Assembly: GCF_026005215.1 (NCBI RefSeq)
Contig: NZ_BPMA01000006.1
Location: 1 to 49,670, forward strand
Reading direction: 5' to 3'
From: Capnocytophaga catalasegens
Lineage (GTDB): Bacteria > Bacteroidota > Bacteroidia > Flavobacteriales > Flavobacteriaceae
Length of the DNA: 49,670 nucleotides
Below are positions 25,449 through 34,452 of this stretch, piece after piece. The stretch's first letter is position 1, and each line of letters begins with the position of its first letter. Position numbers and translations under genes: made by a program. Below the pieces are notes generated by a model. It saw only the letters and a list, made by a program, of their open reading frames with translations. It had not been told where the DNA came from and did not search any database.

Positions 25449-25778
25449 ATGATTCAAATATCTGAACAAGCAAAAAAGAAATTAATTTCCTTAATGGAAG
25501 AAGATAATTTTGACCCTACAACCGATTTTGTACGTGTGGGCGTGAAAAGCGGTGGTTGTAGCGGACTTTCCTACGAACTCAAATTCGATAAAACCACTGA
25601 CGCCGATGATAAAATATTTGAAAACAACGGAATACGCATTGCTGTAAACAAAAAAAGTTTTCTCTATTTAGTAGGCACAATTCTCGAATATTCAGGCGGA
25701 CTTAACGGCAAAGGTTTTGTATTCAACAATCCCAACGCTAACCGAACTTGTGGCTGCGGAGAGAGTTTTTCGATGTAA
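25449..25778 (+). CDS. sufA: A-type iron-sulfur carrier (HesB/IscA family)
   Basis: 109 residues. A-type carriers receive Fe-S clusters from the SufBCD scaffold and pass them to target proteins. The three conserved cysteines are present: GGCSGLSY near 35-42 and RTCGCGESF near the C-terminus. It is the first gene of the suf operon with its own promoter. The next suf gene is 485 bases away, beyond an inserted four-helix-bundle gene. The symbol follows the operon context; iscA-like would also be acceptable. Confidence 0.92.
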   Translation: MIQISEQAKKKLISLMEEDNFDPTTDFVRVGVKSGGCSGLSYELKFDKTTDADDKIFENNGIRIAVNKKSFLYLVGTILEYSGGLNGKGFVFNNPNANRTCGCGESFSM

Positions 25779-25828
25779 AATTATTATTCATTCAAAGATT
25801 TAAAGATTAAATAATTAAAAAATAATTT

Positions 25829-26195
25829 ATGGCACAGGAGTTTGAAAGTTTTAGAGTCTAAAGAAACTTTAGCTCTAACCAAAAAAGTCTTTGAATTGTT
25901 AAATCATCAATATTTGAAAAATGAATTTGAATTTTCTAATCAGATGAAACGTGCTGTTTTATCTATTTCAAATAATATTGCAGAAGGTTCAGAATACAAT
26001 AACAATGCACAATTTGTAAGATTTTTAAAATATGCAAAGGGAAGTTGTGCAGAGGTAAGAAATATGCTTAATATTTGTGGCGAAATTTATAATATCAACA
26101 CAGAAAGTTTAAAAGAACATTGCAAAGAAATATCTGTTCAGCTTTCAAAATTTATTGATTACTTAAAAGTGAATGACAATAAGCGAATTAAATAA
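25829..26195 (+). pseudogene. Four-helix-bundle (23S rRNA IVS / S23-like) protein, 2-base deletion
   Basis: ATG 25829 opens MAQEFESFRV and stops after ten codons. The normal family sequence would continue with Trp-Lys-Glu, and loss of two bases (the GG of TGG) at about 25860 explains the break. From there the frame reads TLALTKKVFELL, ISNNIAEGSEY and AKGSCAEVRNML, matching the four-helix-bundle family named after 23S rRNA intervening sequences. A TTG at 25842 could in principle start a 117-residue product. It lies between sufA and sufB, flanked by AT-rich repeats. Confidence 0.75.
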
Positions 26196-26212
26196 TTCAT
26201 AAATTTACACCT

Positions 26213-26251
26213 CGCTTTAATCATTTAATTGTTTAATCATTTAATTTTTTT
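26213..26251. repeat. AT-rich tandem/inverted repeat before sufB
   Basis: Two copies of TTTAATCATTTAATT occur in tandem. Their reverse complement resembles the GATTAAATAATTAAAAAA sequence at 25804-25822 on the other side of the four-helix-bundle gene. Confidence 0.45.
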
Positions 26252-26263
26252 AATCAAAGAAAA

Positions 26264-27721
26264 ATGGCAAAATACACAGAAGACGATTTACGTGACGAAC
26301 TACAAACCAAGGAATACGCCTATGGTTTTTATACGGATATAGAAGCCGAAACATTCCCAAAGGGACTCAATGAGGAAATTGTGATTGCGATTTCCAAAAA
26401 GAAAAACGAGCCTGAATGGATGACCAATTGGCGTCTCGAGGCTTTCCGCATTTGGAAAGAAATGGAAGAACCCGAATGGGCAAATGTAAAATACGAAAAA
26501 CCTGATTTCCAAGACATTTCGTATTATTCCGCACCCAAGCAGAAACCTCAATACGAAAGTTTAGATGAAGTAGACCCAAAACTTCTTGAAACTTTTAACA
26601 AATTGGGTATTTCCATCGAAGAGCAGAAACGTTTAACAGGCGTTGCCCCTGTTGCGATGGACATCGTGATGGATTCCGTTTCGGTGGCGACAACTTTCAA
26701 AAAGACATTGGCAGAAAAAGGAATCATCTTCTGTTCTATCTCCGAAGCCATTCAAGAACACCCCGAATTGGTGAAAAAATACATCGGCTCTGTCGTACCT
26801 AAAACCGACAATTTCTATGCTGCCCTGAACTCGGCGGTATTTTCCGATGGGTCTTTCTGTTATGTACCCAAAGGCGTTCGTTGTCCGATGGAACTTTCTA
26901 CCTATTTCCGAATCAATCAGGCAGGTACAGGGCAGTTCGAGCGTACTTTAGTGATTGCCGATGAAGGTAGCTACGTGTCTTATCTTGAAGGATGTACCGC
27001 TCCGCAACGTGACGAAAACCAATTACACGCTGCCGTAGTGGAGCTCATAGCTTTAGACAATGCCGAGATAAAATACTCTACCGTTCAGAATTGGTTCCCG
27101 GGGGATAAAGATGGTAAAGGAGGGGTTTTCAATTTTGTAACCAAACGCGGACTATGTGAAAAGAACGCTAAAATATCTTGGACGCAGGTCGAGACAGGTT
27201 CCGCAGTAACGTGGAAATATCCATCGTGTGTGCTCAAAGGTGATAATTCGATTGGGGAATTTTACTCCATCGCCGTAACCAATCACTTCCAACAGGCGGA
27301 TACAGGAACCAAAATGATTCACTTAGGGAAAAACACTCGTTCAACAATCATTTCAAAAGGGATTTCTGCCGGACAATCGCAGAATTCTTATCGAGGCTTG
27401 GTGAAAGTTAGTCCGAACGCCGAGAATGCACGAAACTTCTCGCAATGTGATTCTCTTTTGATGGGTAACGAGTGCGGGGCTCATACCTTTCCGTACATCG
27501 AAGCGAAAAACAAAACCGCTCAAATAGAACACGAAGCCACAACCTCCAAAATTGGGGAAGACCAAATTTTCTACTGCAACCAACGCGGTATCGACACGGA
27601 AAAAGCCATCGCACTGATTGTAAACGGTTTCAGTAAAGAGGTATTAAACAAACTTCCGATGGAATTTGCCGTAGAAGCTCAGAAACTATTGGAAATCAGC
27701 TTGGAGGGAAGTGTTGGGTAG
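26264..27721 (+). CDS. sufB: Fe-S cluster assembly protein SufB
   Basis: 485 residues. SufB is the scaffold subunit on which clusters are built in the SufBC2D complex. Typical stretches are [41 protein letters not shown] and the C-terminal [14 protein letters not shown] and [16 protein letters not shown]. The gene is intact and visibly richer in GC than sufD and the inserted genes. A gene for an MBL-fold protein follows after 29 bases, not sufC as in related genomes. Confidence 0.97.
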   Translation: MAKYTEDDLRDELQTKEYAYGFYTDIEAETFPKGLNEEIVIAISKKKNEPEWMTNWRLEAFRIWKEMEEPEWANVKYEKPDFQDISYYSAPKQKPQYESLDEVDPKLLETFNKLGISIEEQKRLTGVAPVAMDIVMDSVSVATTFKKTLAEKGIIFCSISEAIQEHPELVKKYIGSVVPKTDNFYAALNSAVFSDGSFCYVPKGVRCPMELSTYFRINQAGTGQFERTLVIADEGSYVSYLEGCTAPQRDENQLHAAVVELIALDNAEIKYSTVQNWFPGDKDGKGGVFNFVTKRGLCEKNAKISWTQVETGSAVTWKYPSCVLKGDNSIGEFYSIAVTNHFQQADTGTKMIHLGKNTRSTIISKGISAGQSQNSYRGLVKVSPNAENARNFSQCDSLLMGNECGAHTFPYIEAKNKTAQIEHEATTSKIGEDQIFYCNQRGIDTEKAIALIVNGFSKEVLNKLPMEFAVEAQKLLEISLEGSVG

Positions 27722-27750
27722 ATGGTTCTTTCGTTAAGAAATAATATAAA

Positions 27751-28848
27751 ATGAACAAAATGCTATACTTTTTTTTGGCAATTGTTGGACTTGTTTGCCT
27801 GGTAATTGCCGCATATATGCAGCTACCTAAATTTGGAAAACACCTTGCGGGGAAGCGTTTGCAGCGAATAGAAAACTCTCCTAATTATAAAGACGGAGCA
27901 TTTCAGAATATTGAAGAAACCAAAACCTTTACAACCGAAGATAAAACAATAGTTGGGGCATTTTGGGATTTTCCATTCAAAAAAGTAGCGAATAAATCTC
28001 TGAAAACAGAACTACTCAGCGTGAAGACCTATCTTACTCAAATCTCTACGGAGAAAGAATACGCGGAGTGGTTCGGACATTCATCTTATCTTATACAAAC
28101 TCACGGAAAACGTTTTTTGCTTGACCCTGTGCTTGTTACAGGTACCCCGTTGCCTTTTTCAGATGGCGGAATGTTCAAGGGGTCAAAGATTTATAAGCCG
28201 AATGATATTCCCGAGATAGATTATTTGGTAATCACGCATGACCATTGGGATCATTTGGATTATGAAACTATAAAAGCCTTACGCTCACGTGTAGGGCACG
28301 TTATTTGTCCTTTGGGAGTGGGTGCGCATTTTGAACATTGGGGATTTGCTACTGAAAAAATCACAGAATTAGATTGGAACGAATCTACAACGACAGGGAG
28401 TTTTACCATTACGTGTCTTCCAACGCGTCATTTTTCAGGGCGCGGTTTGGTGCGAAATAAAACGCTCTGGGGGTCATTTATGCTTGAAACTCCAACACGT
28501 ACAATTTATATCGGAGGAGATAGCGGATATGGAAATCACTTCAAAGAGATTGCTCGCAAGTTTCCGAAGATTGATTTTGCCTTGTTGGAAAACGGACAAT
28601 ACAATACGAATTGGGCAAACATTCACTTTTTGCCTGATAACTTGGTGAAAGTAATTCAAGAACTGAATCCTAAGCGTGTTTTTCCAGTGCATAATAGCAA
28701 ATTTGCCTTGGCGTATCATTCGTGGAATGAGCCTTTGGAAAAAATTTACAATGTCGCCAAAGAAAAGCAACTGAATGTGATTTTCCCCAAGATAGGTGAA
28801 AAGATTATCCTCGATGATGAGCATCAATCTTTTGAGGAATGGTGGTAA
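27751..28848 (+). CDS. MBL-fold metallohydrolase (NAPE-PLD-like), membrane-anchored
   Basis: 365 residues. An N-terminal hydrophobic helix (about 4-24) anchors or exports the protein. The metallo-beta-lactamase fold shows GHSSYLIQTHGKRFLLDP, the metal-binding THDHWDHLD, PTRHFSGRG, GGDSGYGNHF and a late PVHNSKFALA histidine. Proteins of this type include N-acyl-phosphatidylethanolamine phospholipase D relatives; the substrate here is unknown. It is inserted between sufB and sufC with no obvious link to Fe-S assembly. Confidence 0.88.
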   Translation: MNKMLYFFLAIVGLVCLVIAAYMQLPKFGKHLAGKRLQRIENSPNYKDGAFQNIEETKTFTTEDKTIVGAFWDFPFKKVANKSLKTELLSVKTYLTQISTEKEYAEWFGHSSYLIQTHGKRFLLDPVLVTGTPLPFSDGGMFKGSKIYKPNDIPEIDYLVITHDHWDHLDYETIKALRSRVGHVICPLGVGAHFEHWGFATEKITELDWNESTTTGSFTITCLPTRHFSGRGLVRNKTLWGSFMLETPTRTIYIGGDSGYGNHFKEIARKFPKIDFALLENGQYNTNWANIHFLPDNLVKVIQELNPKRVFPVHNSKFALAYHSWNEPLEKIYNVAKEKQLNVIFPKIGEKIILDDEHQSFEEWW

Positions 28849-29386
28849 TATGTAGTGGAATTTGTCTTCTGGCAGCAGAAAATAGTTTTATGACACCATA
28901 AAAAAGCATTATTTTATTAGAAATGAATGATAAATGACATAGATTTAGATAATTTATAACTGGGAAATGATGTTTTTCACGTGGGACGAACAATTTTCTA
29001 AGTAGGACGAACGATTTCCCAAGTGGGACAAACAATTTCCCAAGTGGGACAAACAATTTCCCAAATGGAATAGAGAATATTTGTGAAGGTATAAGGGTTG
29101 TTTTGTCTGTTTAAAAAAAATAAATAGATACGTTCAGTTATTTGATGTGTGGGTTGTGGTTATCAATGGCAGATGAGTCTTTTTCTAAAGGCAGTTTATG
29201 GTGTTTGCCAAAGAATAAAGCGTGCCTTGTCTGTATTTTTTAAAATCTTATTTTGGATAAATGATAATTCATTTTGCAAAAATTAGCATTGTGAATAAAT
29301 TTGTTTATAAAAAAGTAGCAATAAGAGTATTTTGGCTCGATTTTTGCTGTTCTTTTTATAAAAAAAATAAGAACTTTATAAATTAA
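28849..29386. other. Gap of 538 bases inside the suf region
   Basis: Contains the 21-bp tandem array (28962-29066) and a possible 25-codon frame at 29167, which is probably not real. Nothing else is recognised. Confidence 0.5.
28962..29066. repeat. Tandem array, 21-bp unit, five copies
   Basis: Units start at 28962, 28983, 29004, 29025 and 29046. Consensus is GGGACAAACA followed by ATTTCCCAAGT. The last three are almost the same and the first two are diverged. The period is a multiple of three and gives a spurious minus-strand frame repeating LFVPLGK. Confidence 0.9.
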
Positions 29387-29704
29387 ATGCTTATGGCGAA
29401 GAAATCGTACGCAGAGAACATGAAATCAGTAAAACTGATGATTGATGGGCTTAGAAATCACAAGGAAAACTTGCCCGCTGGTGTTGATGAAGCTTTTATC
29501 AATGAGTTGGAAGCCTTGAAAAACAAGGTAGAAACCCTCAACAGCGAGCAAGAGAAGCTCAAAGCCGACTTAAAATCGAAAACCGAAGCCATTGAGAAAG
29601 AACTCAAATTGCTTGCAGAGAAACAAGCCATCGCTCGTAAAAGAACCAAGATGGATTTCCCGCAAAGTCAGTGGCGAGAGTTCGGAATCGAAGACAAAAA
29701 GTAG
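29387..29704 (+). CDS. Small coiled-coil protein
   Basis: 105 residues, or 103 from the second ATG at 29393. Residues about 30-85 are strongly charged with heptad character (LEALKNKVETLNSEQEKLK), a likely coiled coil; the basic C-terminal part ends RTKMDFPQSQWREFG. No signal or membrane segment is present. It resembles small uncharacterised Bacteroidetes proteins. It is inserted between sufB and sufC and has its own terminator. Confidence 0.65.
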   Translation: MLMAKKSYAENMKSVKLMIDGLRNHKENLPAGVDEAFINELEALKNKVETLNSEQEKLKADLKSKTEAIEKELKLLAEKQAIARKRTKMDFPQSQWREFGIEDKK

Positions 29705-29712
29705 GCTAACAC

Positions 29713-29764
29713 ACATCTCCTTTCATTCTTTTTTGATAAAAAAGTAAGAAAGGAGATGTTTTTT
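29713..29764 (+). terminator. Strong terminator after the coiled-coil gene
   Basis: ACATCTCCTTTC (29713-29724) pairs with GAAAGGAGATGT (29748-29759), the stem extending through an inner T6/A6 pairing, then six T. It would separate sufB from sufC transcription unless a promoter lies downstream. Confidence 0.85.
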
Positions 29765-30122
29765 GAGTAAAATTGTCTGAGCGAAAACCTACACAAACAG
29801 AAAAAAGGAAGAAGTCTGCCAAAGCAGGGTATGAGAGAGGACAGATGTTATTTTTTTCAAAACTATATCTTCCTATTGCTGGTCAAAAGGGAAGTCATTG
29901 TGATAGATTATTTGAAATTAGCTATATTTAAAGTTAAAAATATCGTATATAAATAGAGATGTGATACAAAAAGTATGATACAGAAAAAAATAAATAGTTT
30001 TATCAGTTTGAGTGAAGTTGAAACCTCATAAATTAAGGCTTCGACTTCGCTCAGCCTGACACCAAAAATGATCATCATACTTTTTATAACATTACTTAAA
30101 TAGTAACTAAAATTGTTTTAAG
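29765..30122. other. Gap before the esterase-like lipoprotein
   Basis: No gene is seen. The right half is occupied by the palindromic MITE-like element at 29968-30085. Confidence 0.5.
29968..30085. repeat. MITE/REP-like palindromic element, about 118 bp
   Basis: Outer 12-bp inverted repeat AAAAAGTATGAT / ATCATACTTTTT and an inner 14-bp stem TGAGTGAAGTTGAA (30009-30022) / TTCGACTTCGCTCA (30040-30053) with G-U wobbles. The TTCGACTTCGCTCAGCCTGA core is of a kind dispersed in Bacteroidetes genomes. Confidence 0.65.
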
Positions 30123-31526
30123 ATGTACAAATGTATTTTGTTTTTAGGTCTTTCAGTAATTATCTGTGGGGCATGTTCCAAAGGGAGTCATACAGAACCA
30201 ACAAGTCCGAATGCACCTAAACAAGAAGTTCCCAAAGAAGAAACTCCTTTGCAGGGTGTTAAAAAAGAAGAAATTACACGTTTCTTTACGCAACATCTCG
30301 ATGGCAAAACCATTGCATTTGACAAAAAACAAGTATTGCAATCTTCGCAAGTAGCAATGTATCGTGATATGGTTTGGCAATCTTGGATAGATGCCAATGC
30401 GAAGCATACCCAAGAGCAGTTGGGAGAATTATTACCCTTAGATTATGCGCAAAGTAAGCATTGGCAATTACCACAATCGTTAGAGGCAAATGCCGTAATG
30501 CCTTTCTATTGGGGTTCAAAAGGTAATCGACCTGAAAAAGGGTATCCGCTATTTGTCTATATGCATGGGTCAGGCGATAAAAATAAGGAATGGACTACTG
30601 GTAGAGCGCTTGCGCTGAGTTTTAAAGATGAGCCATCTGCTTATTTTATTCCTCAAATACCCAACACAGGGGCATTTTATCGTTGGTGGCAAAAATCAAA
30701 ACAATTTGCTTGGGAGAAGCTACTCCGCTTAGCTTTTCTTTCAGGAAAAATAGATGCGAATAAAATTTATTTCTTTGGAATATCTGAAGGAGGTTACGGG
30801 AGCCAACGCTTAGCTTCTTTCTATGCTGATTATTTGGCGGGAGCAGGTCCGATGGCAGGTGGTGAACCGCTTATCAATGCTCCGATAGAAAACTGCCGAA
30901 ACATAGCATTTTCTTTTCTCACTGGAGAATTTGATTATACATTTCATCGAAATAAAATAACCCGATATACAAAAGAAGCCTTTGAAAAACATCGAGCCCA
31001 AGATACTGAGGGATATGTACATCGTATTGAGTTAGTTCCCCAAGCAGAACACGGATTTGATTATAGCCCTACTACACCTTGGTTAAGGCAATATACACGA
31101 AATCCGCATCCGAAAAAAGTTGTTTGGGAAGACTTTCCGATGGACGGCCTGTACCGAAACGGATTTTATAACATAGTTGTCAAGGAACGCGCTTTCGAAC
31201 GCGTGCGTTATACGATGGATATTGTTGATAACGTAGTGAGTATCAATCTCGATGCTGTTTCTTATCAGGGAGTAGAAACCAGTCCCAACTGGGGGTTCTT
31301 TACCAAATACGAAAAAACGCATACCCCTGTGCATAAAGGAAAATTTGTCGTTTATTTCAATCAAAATCTGGTAGATTTGACCCAAAACGTACAGATTAAG
31401 GTCAATAACAAAGAGGTTTTCAACGGAATCTTAGTGCTTGATGTTCAGAACCTTATCAATAGCTGTTCTGTTTTCTTTGATCCCGAAAGATTATACCCAG
31501 CGGCTGTCGAAATACAACTAAATTAA
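30123..31526 (+). CDS. Lipoprotein with alpha/beta-hydrolase (esterase/peptidase) domain
   Basis: 467 residues. Signal MYKCILFLGLSVIICGAC with lipid Cys at about 18, then a Pro/Glu/Lys linker. The hydrolase domain shows YMHGSGDKNKEW (oxyanion region, about 148-160), the nucleophile elbow FGISEGGYGSQRL around 220-232, and a late PQAEHGFDYSP with the candidate His. Its substrate is unknown. A short beta-rich C-terminal part follows. It lies directly upstream of sufC, separated by 31 bases, and is unrelated to it. Confidence 0.8.
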   Translation: MYKCILFLGLSVIICGACSKGSHTEPTSPNAPKQEVPKEETPLQGVKKEEITRFFTQHLDGKTIAFDKKQVLQSSQVAMYRDMVWQSWIDANAKHTQEQLGELLPLDYAQSKHWQLPQSLEANAVMPFYWGSKGNRPEKGYPLFVYMHGSGDKNKEWTTGRALALSFKDEPSAYFIPQIPNTGAFYRWWQKSKQFAWEKLLRLAFLSGKIDANKIYFFGISEGGYGSQRLASFYADYLAGAGPMAGGEPLINAPIENCRNIAFSFLTGEFDYTFHRNKITRYTKEAFEKHRAQDTEGYVHRIELVPQAEHGFDYSPTTPWLRQYTRNPHPKKVVWEDFPMDGLYRNGFYNIVVKERAFERVRYTMDIVDNVVSINLDAVSYQGVETSPNWGFFTKYEKTHTPVHKGKFVVYFNQNLVDLTQNVQIKVNNKEVFNGILVLDVQNLINSCSVFFDPERLYPAAVEIQLN

Positions 31527-31557
31527 AAAACATAACAAATCTAAAAAAAAATATATA

Positions 31558-32298
31558 ATGATGTTAGAAATAAGAAACTTATACGCCTCAGTAGAGGATA
31601 GGCAAATTCTTAAAGGAATCAATCTCAATGTGAAAGCTGGTGAGATACACGCAATTATGGGTCCTAACGGAGCTGGAAAATCCACGCTTTCGGCAGTGAT
31701 TTCTGGTAACGAAAACTTTGAGGTTACTCAGGGAGATATTATTTTAGAAGGAGAAAGTATCTTGGAAGACGCTCCCGAAGAAAGAGCCCACAAGGGAATA
31801 TTTATGTCCTTTCAATATCCTGTGGAAATCCCCGGAATTTCCGTTACAAACTTCATAAAAACTGCGGTAAACGAAGCGAGAAAAGCTCGTGGTGAAGAGG
31901 AAATGCCTGCGGCTGAACTTCTAAAGAAAATCCGCGAGAAAGCTGAGCTTTTAGAAATCAACAAAGACTTTCTGTCCCGTTCGCTTAACGAAGGTTTTTC
32001 GGGAGGAGAGAAAAAACGTAACGAAATTTTCCAAATGGCAATGTTAGAGCCAAAAGTAGCTATCCTTGACGAGACTGATTCTGGCTTGGATATTGACGCA
32101 CTTCGCATTGTTGCCAACGGGGTTAATAAGCTCAAAAGCAAAAATAATGCGGTGGTTGTCATCACACACTACCAGCGTTTGTTAGAATACATCGTTCCTG
32201 ACTATGTTCATGTGCTTTTCGATGGGAAAATCATAAAATCAGGAGGCAAGGAACTTGCTCTGGAATTGGAAGAAAAGGGATACGATTGGTGCAAATAA
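31558..32298 (+). CDS. sufC: Fe-S cluster assembly ATPase SufC
   Basis: 246 residues (or 245 from the second ATG at 31561). ABC-type ATPase of the SufBCD complex: Walker A GPNGAGKST (about 36-44), signature GFSGGEKKRNE (about 143-153) and Walker B VAILDETDSGLD (about 164-175). It is intact. It is separated from sufB by 3.8 kb of accessory DNA and from sufD by a broken lipoprotein gene. Its promoter is not obvious, and transcription may come through from the lipoprotein gene upstream. Confidence 0.97.
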   Translation: MMLEIRNLYASVEDRQILKGINLNVKAGEIHAIMGPNGAGKSTLSAVISGNENFEVTQGDIILEGESILEDAPEERAHKGIFMSFQYPVEIPGISVTNFIKTAVNEARKARGEEEMPAAELLKKIREKAELLEINKDFLSRSLNEGFSGGEKKRNEIFQMAMLEPKVAILDETDSGLDIDALRIVANGVNKLKSKNNAVVVITHYQRLLEYIVPDYVHVLFDGKIIKSGGKELALELEEKGYDWCK

Positions 32299-32396
32299 TA
32301 TTTGATAAAATAAATAGTTCAACCAAGATAGATTGTAGCAGAACATCTTGTGGTATATCAATTCGTATGAATTATTTATATGGAAAATTTATCATT

Positions 32397-32972
32397 ATGA
32401 AACAGAGGATTATTTATACTTTTAGGAAGTTTGTTCTGGCTAAGTTGCAACAATGTTCCCAAAAAATTATCAGTAACTGAAAAAGAATATTATAAAGCAT
32501 TGGGAGATCGTATTGCTACCGAAACTCAAAAAATATTGCTCACGAATGTTTTAGCAAAAATAAAAGAAGAAGGGGCTACTCTTGCAGTTGATTTCTGTAA
32601 TGAAAAAGCACTTTCTTTAACGAATTCTTTATCAGAAAATACGTTTCAGATACATCGAATTTCGTTGAAGAACCGAAATGAAAACAATGCACTTTCTGGT
32701 GAAATAGACCAAAAAGCATGGGAAGAAGTTTTAAAACTAATGAGCGAAACTACCCCGCAAAAACACCTTGTTATGCAAGAAGAAAACAAGGTGTATTATT
32801 ACAAAGCAATCCCGCTTGCTATGCCTACGTGCCTTGCCTGCCACGGAAACAAACGGATATTGAACCCAATGTACTACAAGTAATTGAATCAAAATATCCG
32901 AACGATAAAGCAACAGACTACCAAATAGGCGAGCTACGAGGCTTATGGAAAATCATATTTGAAAGAAAATAA
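32397..32972 (+). pseudogene. Heme-binding Tll0287-like (DUF3365) lipoprotein, two frameshifts
   Basis: An extra A just after ATG 32397 breaks the lipoprotein signal, which in the corrected frame reads RGLFILLGSLFWLSC. The periplasmic domain continues with EYYKALGDRIATETQ and a c-type heme motif CLACHG near 32830-32850. Immediately afterwards a second shift moves the end (VIESKYPNDKATDYQIGELRG) to another frame that stops at 32972. The family is a PAS-like heme or ligand sensor domain. It lies between sufC and sufD. Confidence 0.78.
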
Positions 32973-33024
32973 ATATAAATTGAAGTATTATAGTGTTTTA
33001 GGGAAATTAAAAAAATTAGAAAAA

Positions 33025-34323
33025 ATGAATTTACAAGAAAAATGGATTACATCGTTTGAGAATTTTGCAAATAAAAACGATATATTAAAATATACGCGCA
33101 AAGAAGCCCTCTCTTTCTTTGCAAAAAAAGGATTTCCCACTCGAAAAGATGAAGCATGGCGATTTACGTCATTGTCAAATTTAACTAAGAACGACTTTTC
33201 GCTGTTTCCAGCAAGAAAAACACAAGTTTCAGCAAAAGATATTGAATCGTTTTGGATATTGCCCGAAAGTTATAAAATAGTCTTTGTCGATGGAGTTTTC
33301 TGTTCGGAGCTATCGCACATCACAACCGATGCGTTGTTAATCTCTCCTCTTCGTTCAATTTTAGATTCAGAAAATGGGAAAGAATTCACAACCAATTATT
33401 TTAATAAAGAAGTAGCTCAGCAAGATGTTTTTACAGCTTTGAATACTGCTTTTGCCAATGACGGAGTTTGTCTATATGTTCCCAAAGGTAAAATTATTGA
33501 AAAACCTGTTGAATTACTTTTTGTAGCTACCGATTTGGGGCAAGCGATGTGTTACCAACCTCGTAATATCATTGAAGTAGGTGAAAATGCTCAAATTCGA
33601 ATAATAGAAACACATTATAATCTTTCGAAAGAAAAAGTTTTGACCAATGTGGTAACTGAAATATTTGTAAGAGAGCATGCTATTTTAGATTATTACAAAA
33701 TCCAAAATGATAATTTGTATGCCTCACTAATTGATAATACATATATCAGTCAAGACAAGCGTAGTAATGTTTCGGTACATACATTCTCTTTCGGAGGAGA
33801 ACTTACTCGCAACAATCTGAATTTTTTCCATAAAGGCGAATATTTAGAATCAACACTAAAAGGACTTTCTATTCTTTCAAAAAGACAACACGTTGATAAT
33901 TATACACTTGTAAATCACGCTCAGCCAAATTGTGAAAGTCATCAAGATTATAAAGCAATACTCTCAGAAGAAAGTGCAGGGGTGTTCAATGGAAAGATTA
34001 TGGTTGATAAAATTGCTCAAAAAACAAATGCCTATCAACAAAACGATACAATTTTACTCTCGCAAAAGGCAACTATCAACACCAAACCCCAGCTCGAAAT
34101 CTTTGCCGATGATGTAAAATGTTCTCACGGATGTACCATTGGCGAACTTAACAAAGAGGTTCTTTTTTACTTGCAAACACGTGGTATTCCAAAGAAAGAA
34201 GGTGAAACTCTGCTCACGTATGCTTTTGCCAATACGGTACTTGAAAGCGTTAAAATTCCGGAATTGGAAATCCTTATTAGTGCAATGATTTCAAACAAAT
34301 TACGTGTTAATATTTCAATATAA
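33025..34323 (+). CDS. sufD: Fe-S cluster assembly protein SufD
   Basis: 432 residues from ATG 33025 (MNLQEKWITSFENF); an in-frame upstream start at 32959 would overlap the broken heme-protein gene and adds an unlikely lysine-rich leader. SufD pairs with SufB on SufC dimers. Typical parts are the N-terminal KGFPTRKDEAWRFTSL, the central beta-helix, and the C-terminal KCSHGCTIGELNKEVLFYLQTRGI. No sufS or sufE follows; a GDPD lipoprotein gene comes next, so the cysteine desulfurase must be elsewhere. Confidence 0.96.
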   Translation: MNLQEKWITSFENFANKNDILKYTRKEALSFFAKKGFPTRKDEAWRFTSLSNLTKNDFSLFPARKTQVSAKDIESFWILPESYKIVFVDGVFCSELSHITTDALLISPLRSILDSENGKEFTTNYFNKEVAQQDVFTALNTAFANDGVCLYVPKGKIIEKPVELLFVATDLGQAMCYQPRNIIEVGENAQIRIIETHYNLSKEKVLTNVVTEIFVREHAILDYYKIQNDNLYASLIDNTYISQDKRSNVSVHTFSFGGELTRNNLNFFHKGEYLESTLKGLSILSKRQHVDNYTLVNHAQPNCESHQDYKAILSEESAGVFNGKIMVDKIAQKTNAYQQNDTILLSQKATINTKPQLEIFADDVKCSHGCTIGELNKEVLFYLQTRGIPKKEGETLLTYAFANTVLESVKIPELEILISAMISNKLRVNISI

Positions 34324-34425
34324 AGTGGGTTGAAATAGATGAAACTTTTACTTTTGAATGATAGTAATGTTATTATAAGTACTACACTTTTTTATCTATA
34401 ATCAATTTATTTTTCTAAAAATCGG

Positions 34426-34433
34426 TATCTTTG
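34426..34433 (+). promoter_or_regulatory. -7 box before the GDPD lipoprotein
   Basis: TATCTTTG, 19 bases before the ATG at 34453. No clear -33 element. Confidence 0.6.
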
Positions 34434-34452
34434 TGGCTCAACAAGTTTTTTT

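Noticed and set aside
28805-29056. Minus-strand open frame repeating LFVPLGK
   Set aside because: It is an effect of the 21-bp tandem repeat, whose period is a multiple of three. It overlaps the MBL gene end and has no family resemblance.
28962-29066. Possible CRISPR array
   Set aside because: The units are directly adjacent with no spacers and no cas genes are present.
29167-29244. 25-codon frame starting MADESFSKG
   Set aside because: Too short, with no promoter at a sensible distance and no family resemblance.
27722-31557. Displaced sufB or sufC tail like those of tyrS and mnmG
   Set aside because: I compared the sufA, sufB and sufC ends with the downstream gaps by eye and found no matching fragment.
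733-32972. All frameshifts as sequencing errors
   Set aside because: Breaks are confined to phage, restriction-modification, IS and other accessory genes. About 25 core genes are open throughout. Raw reads would still be the decisive check.
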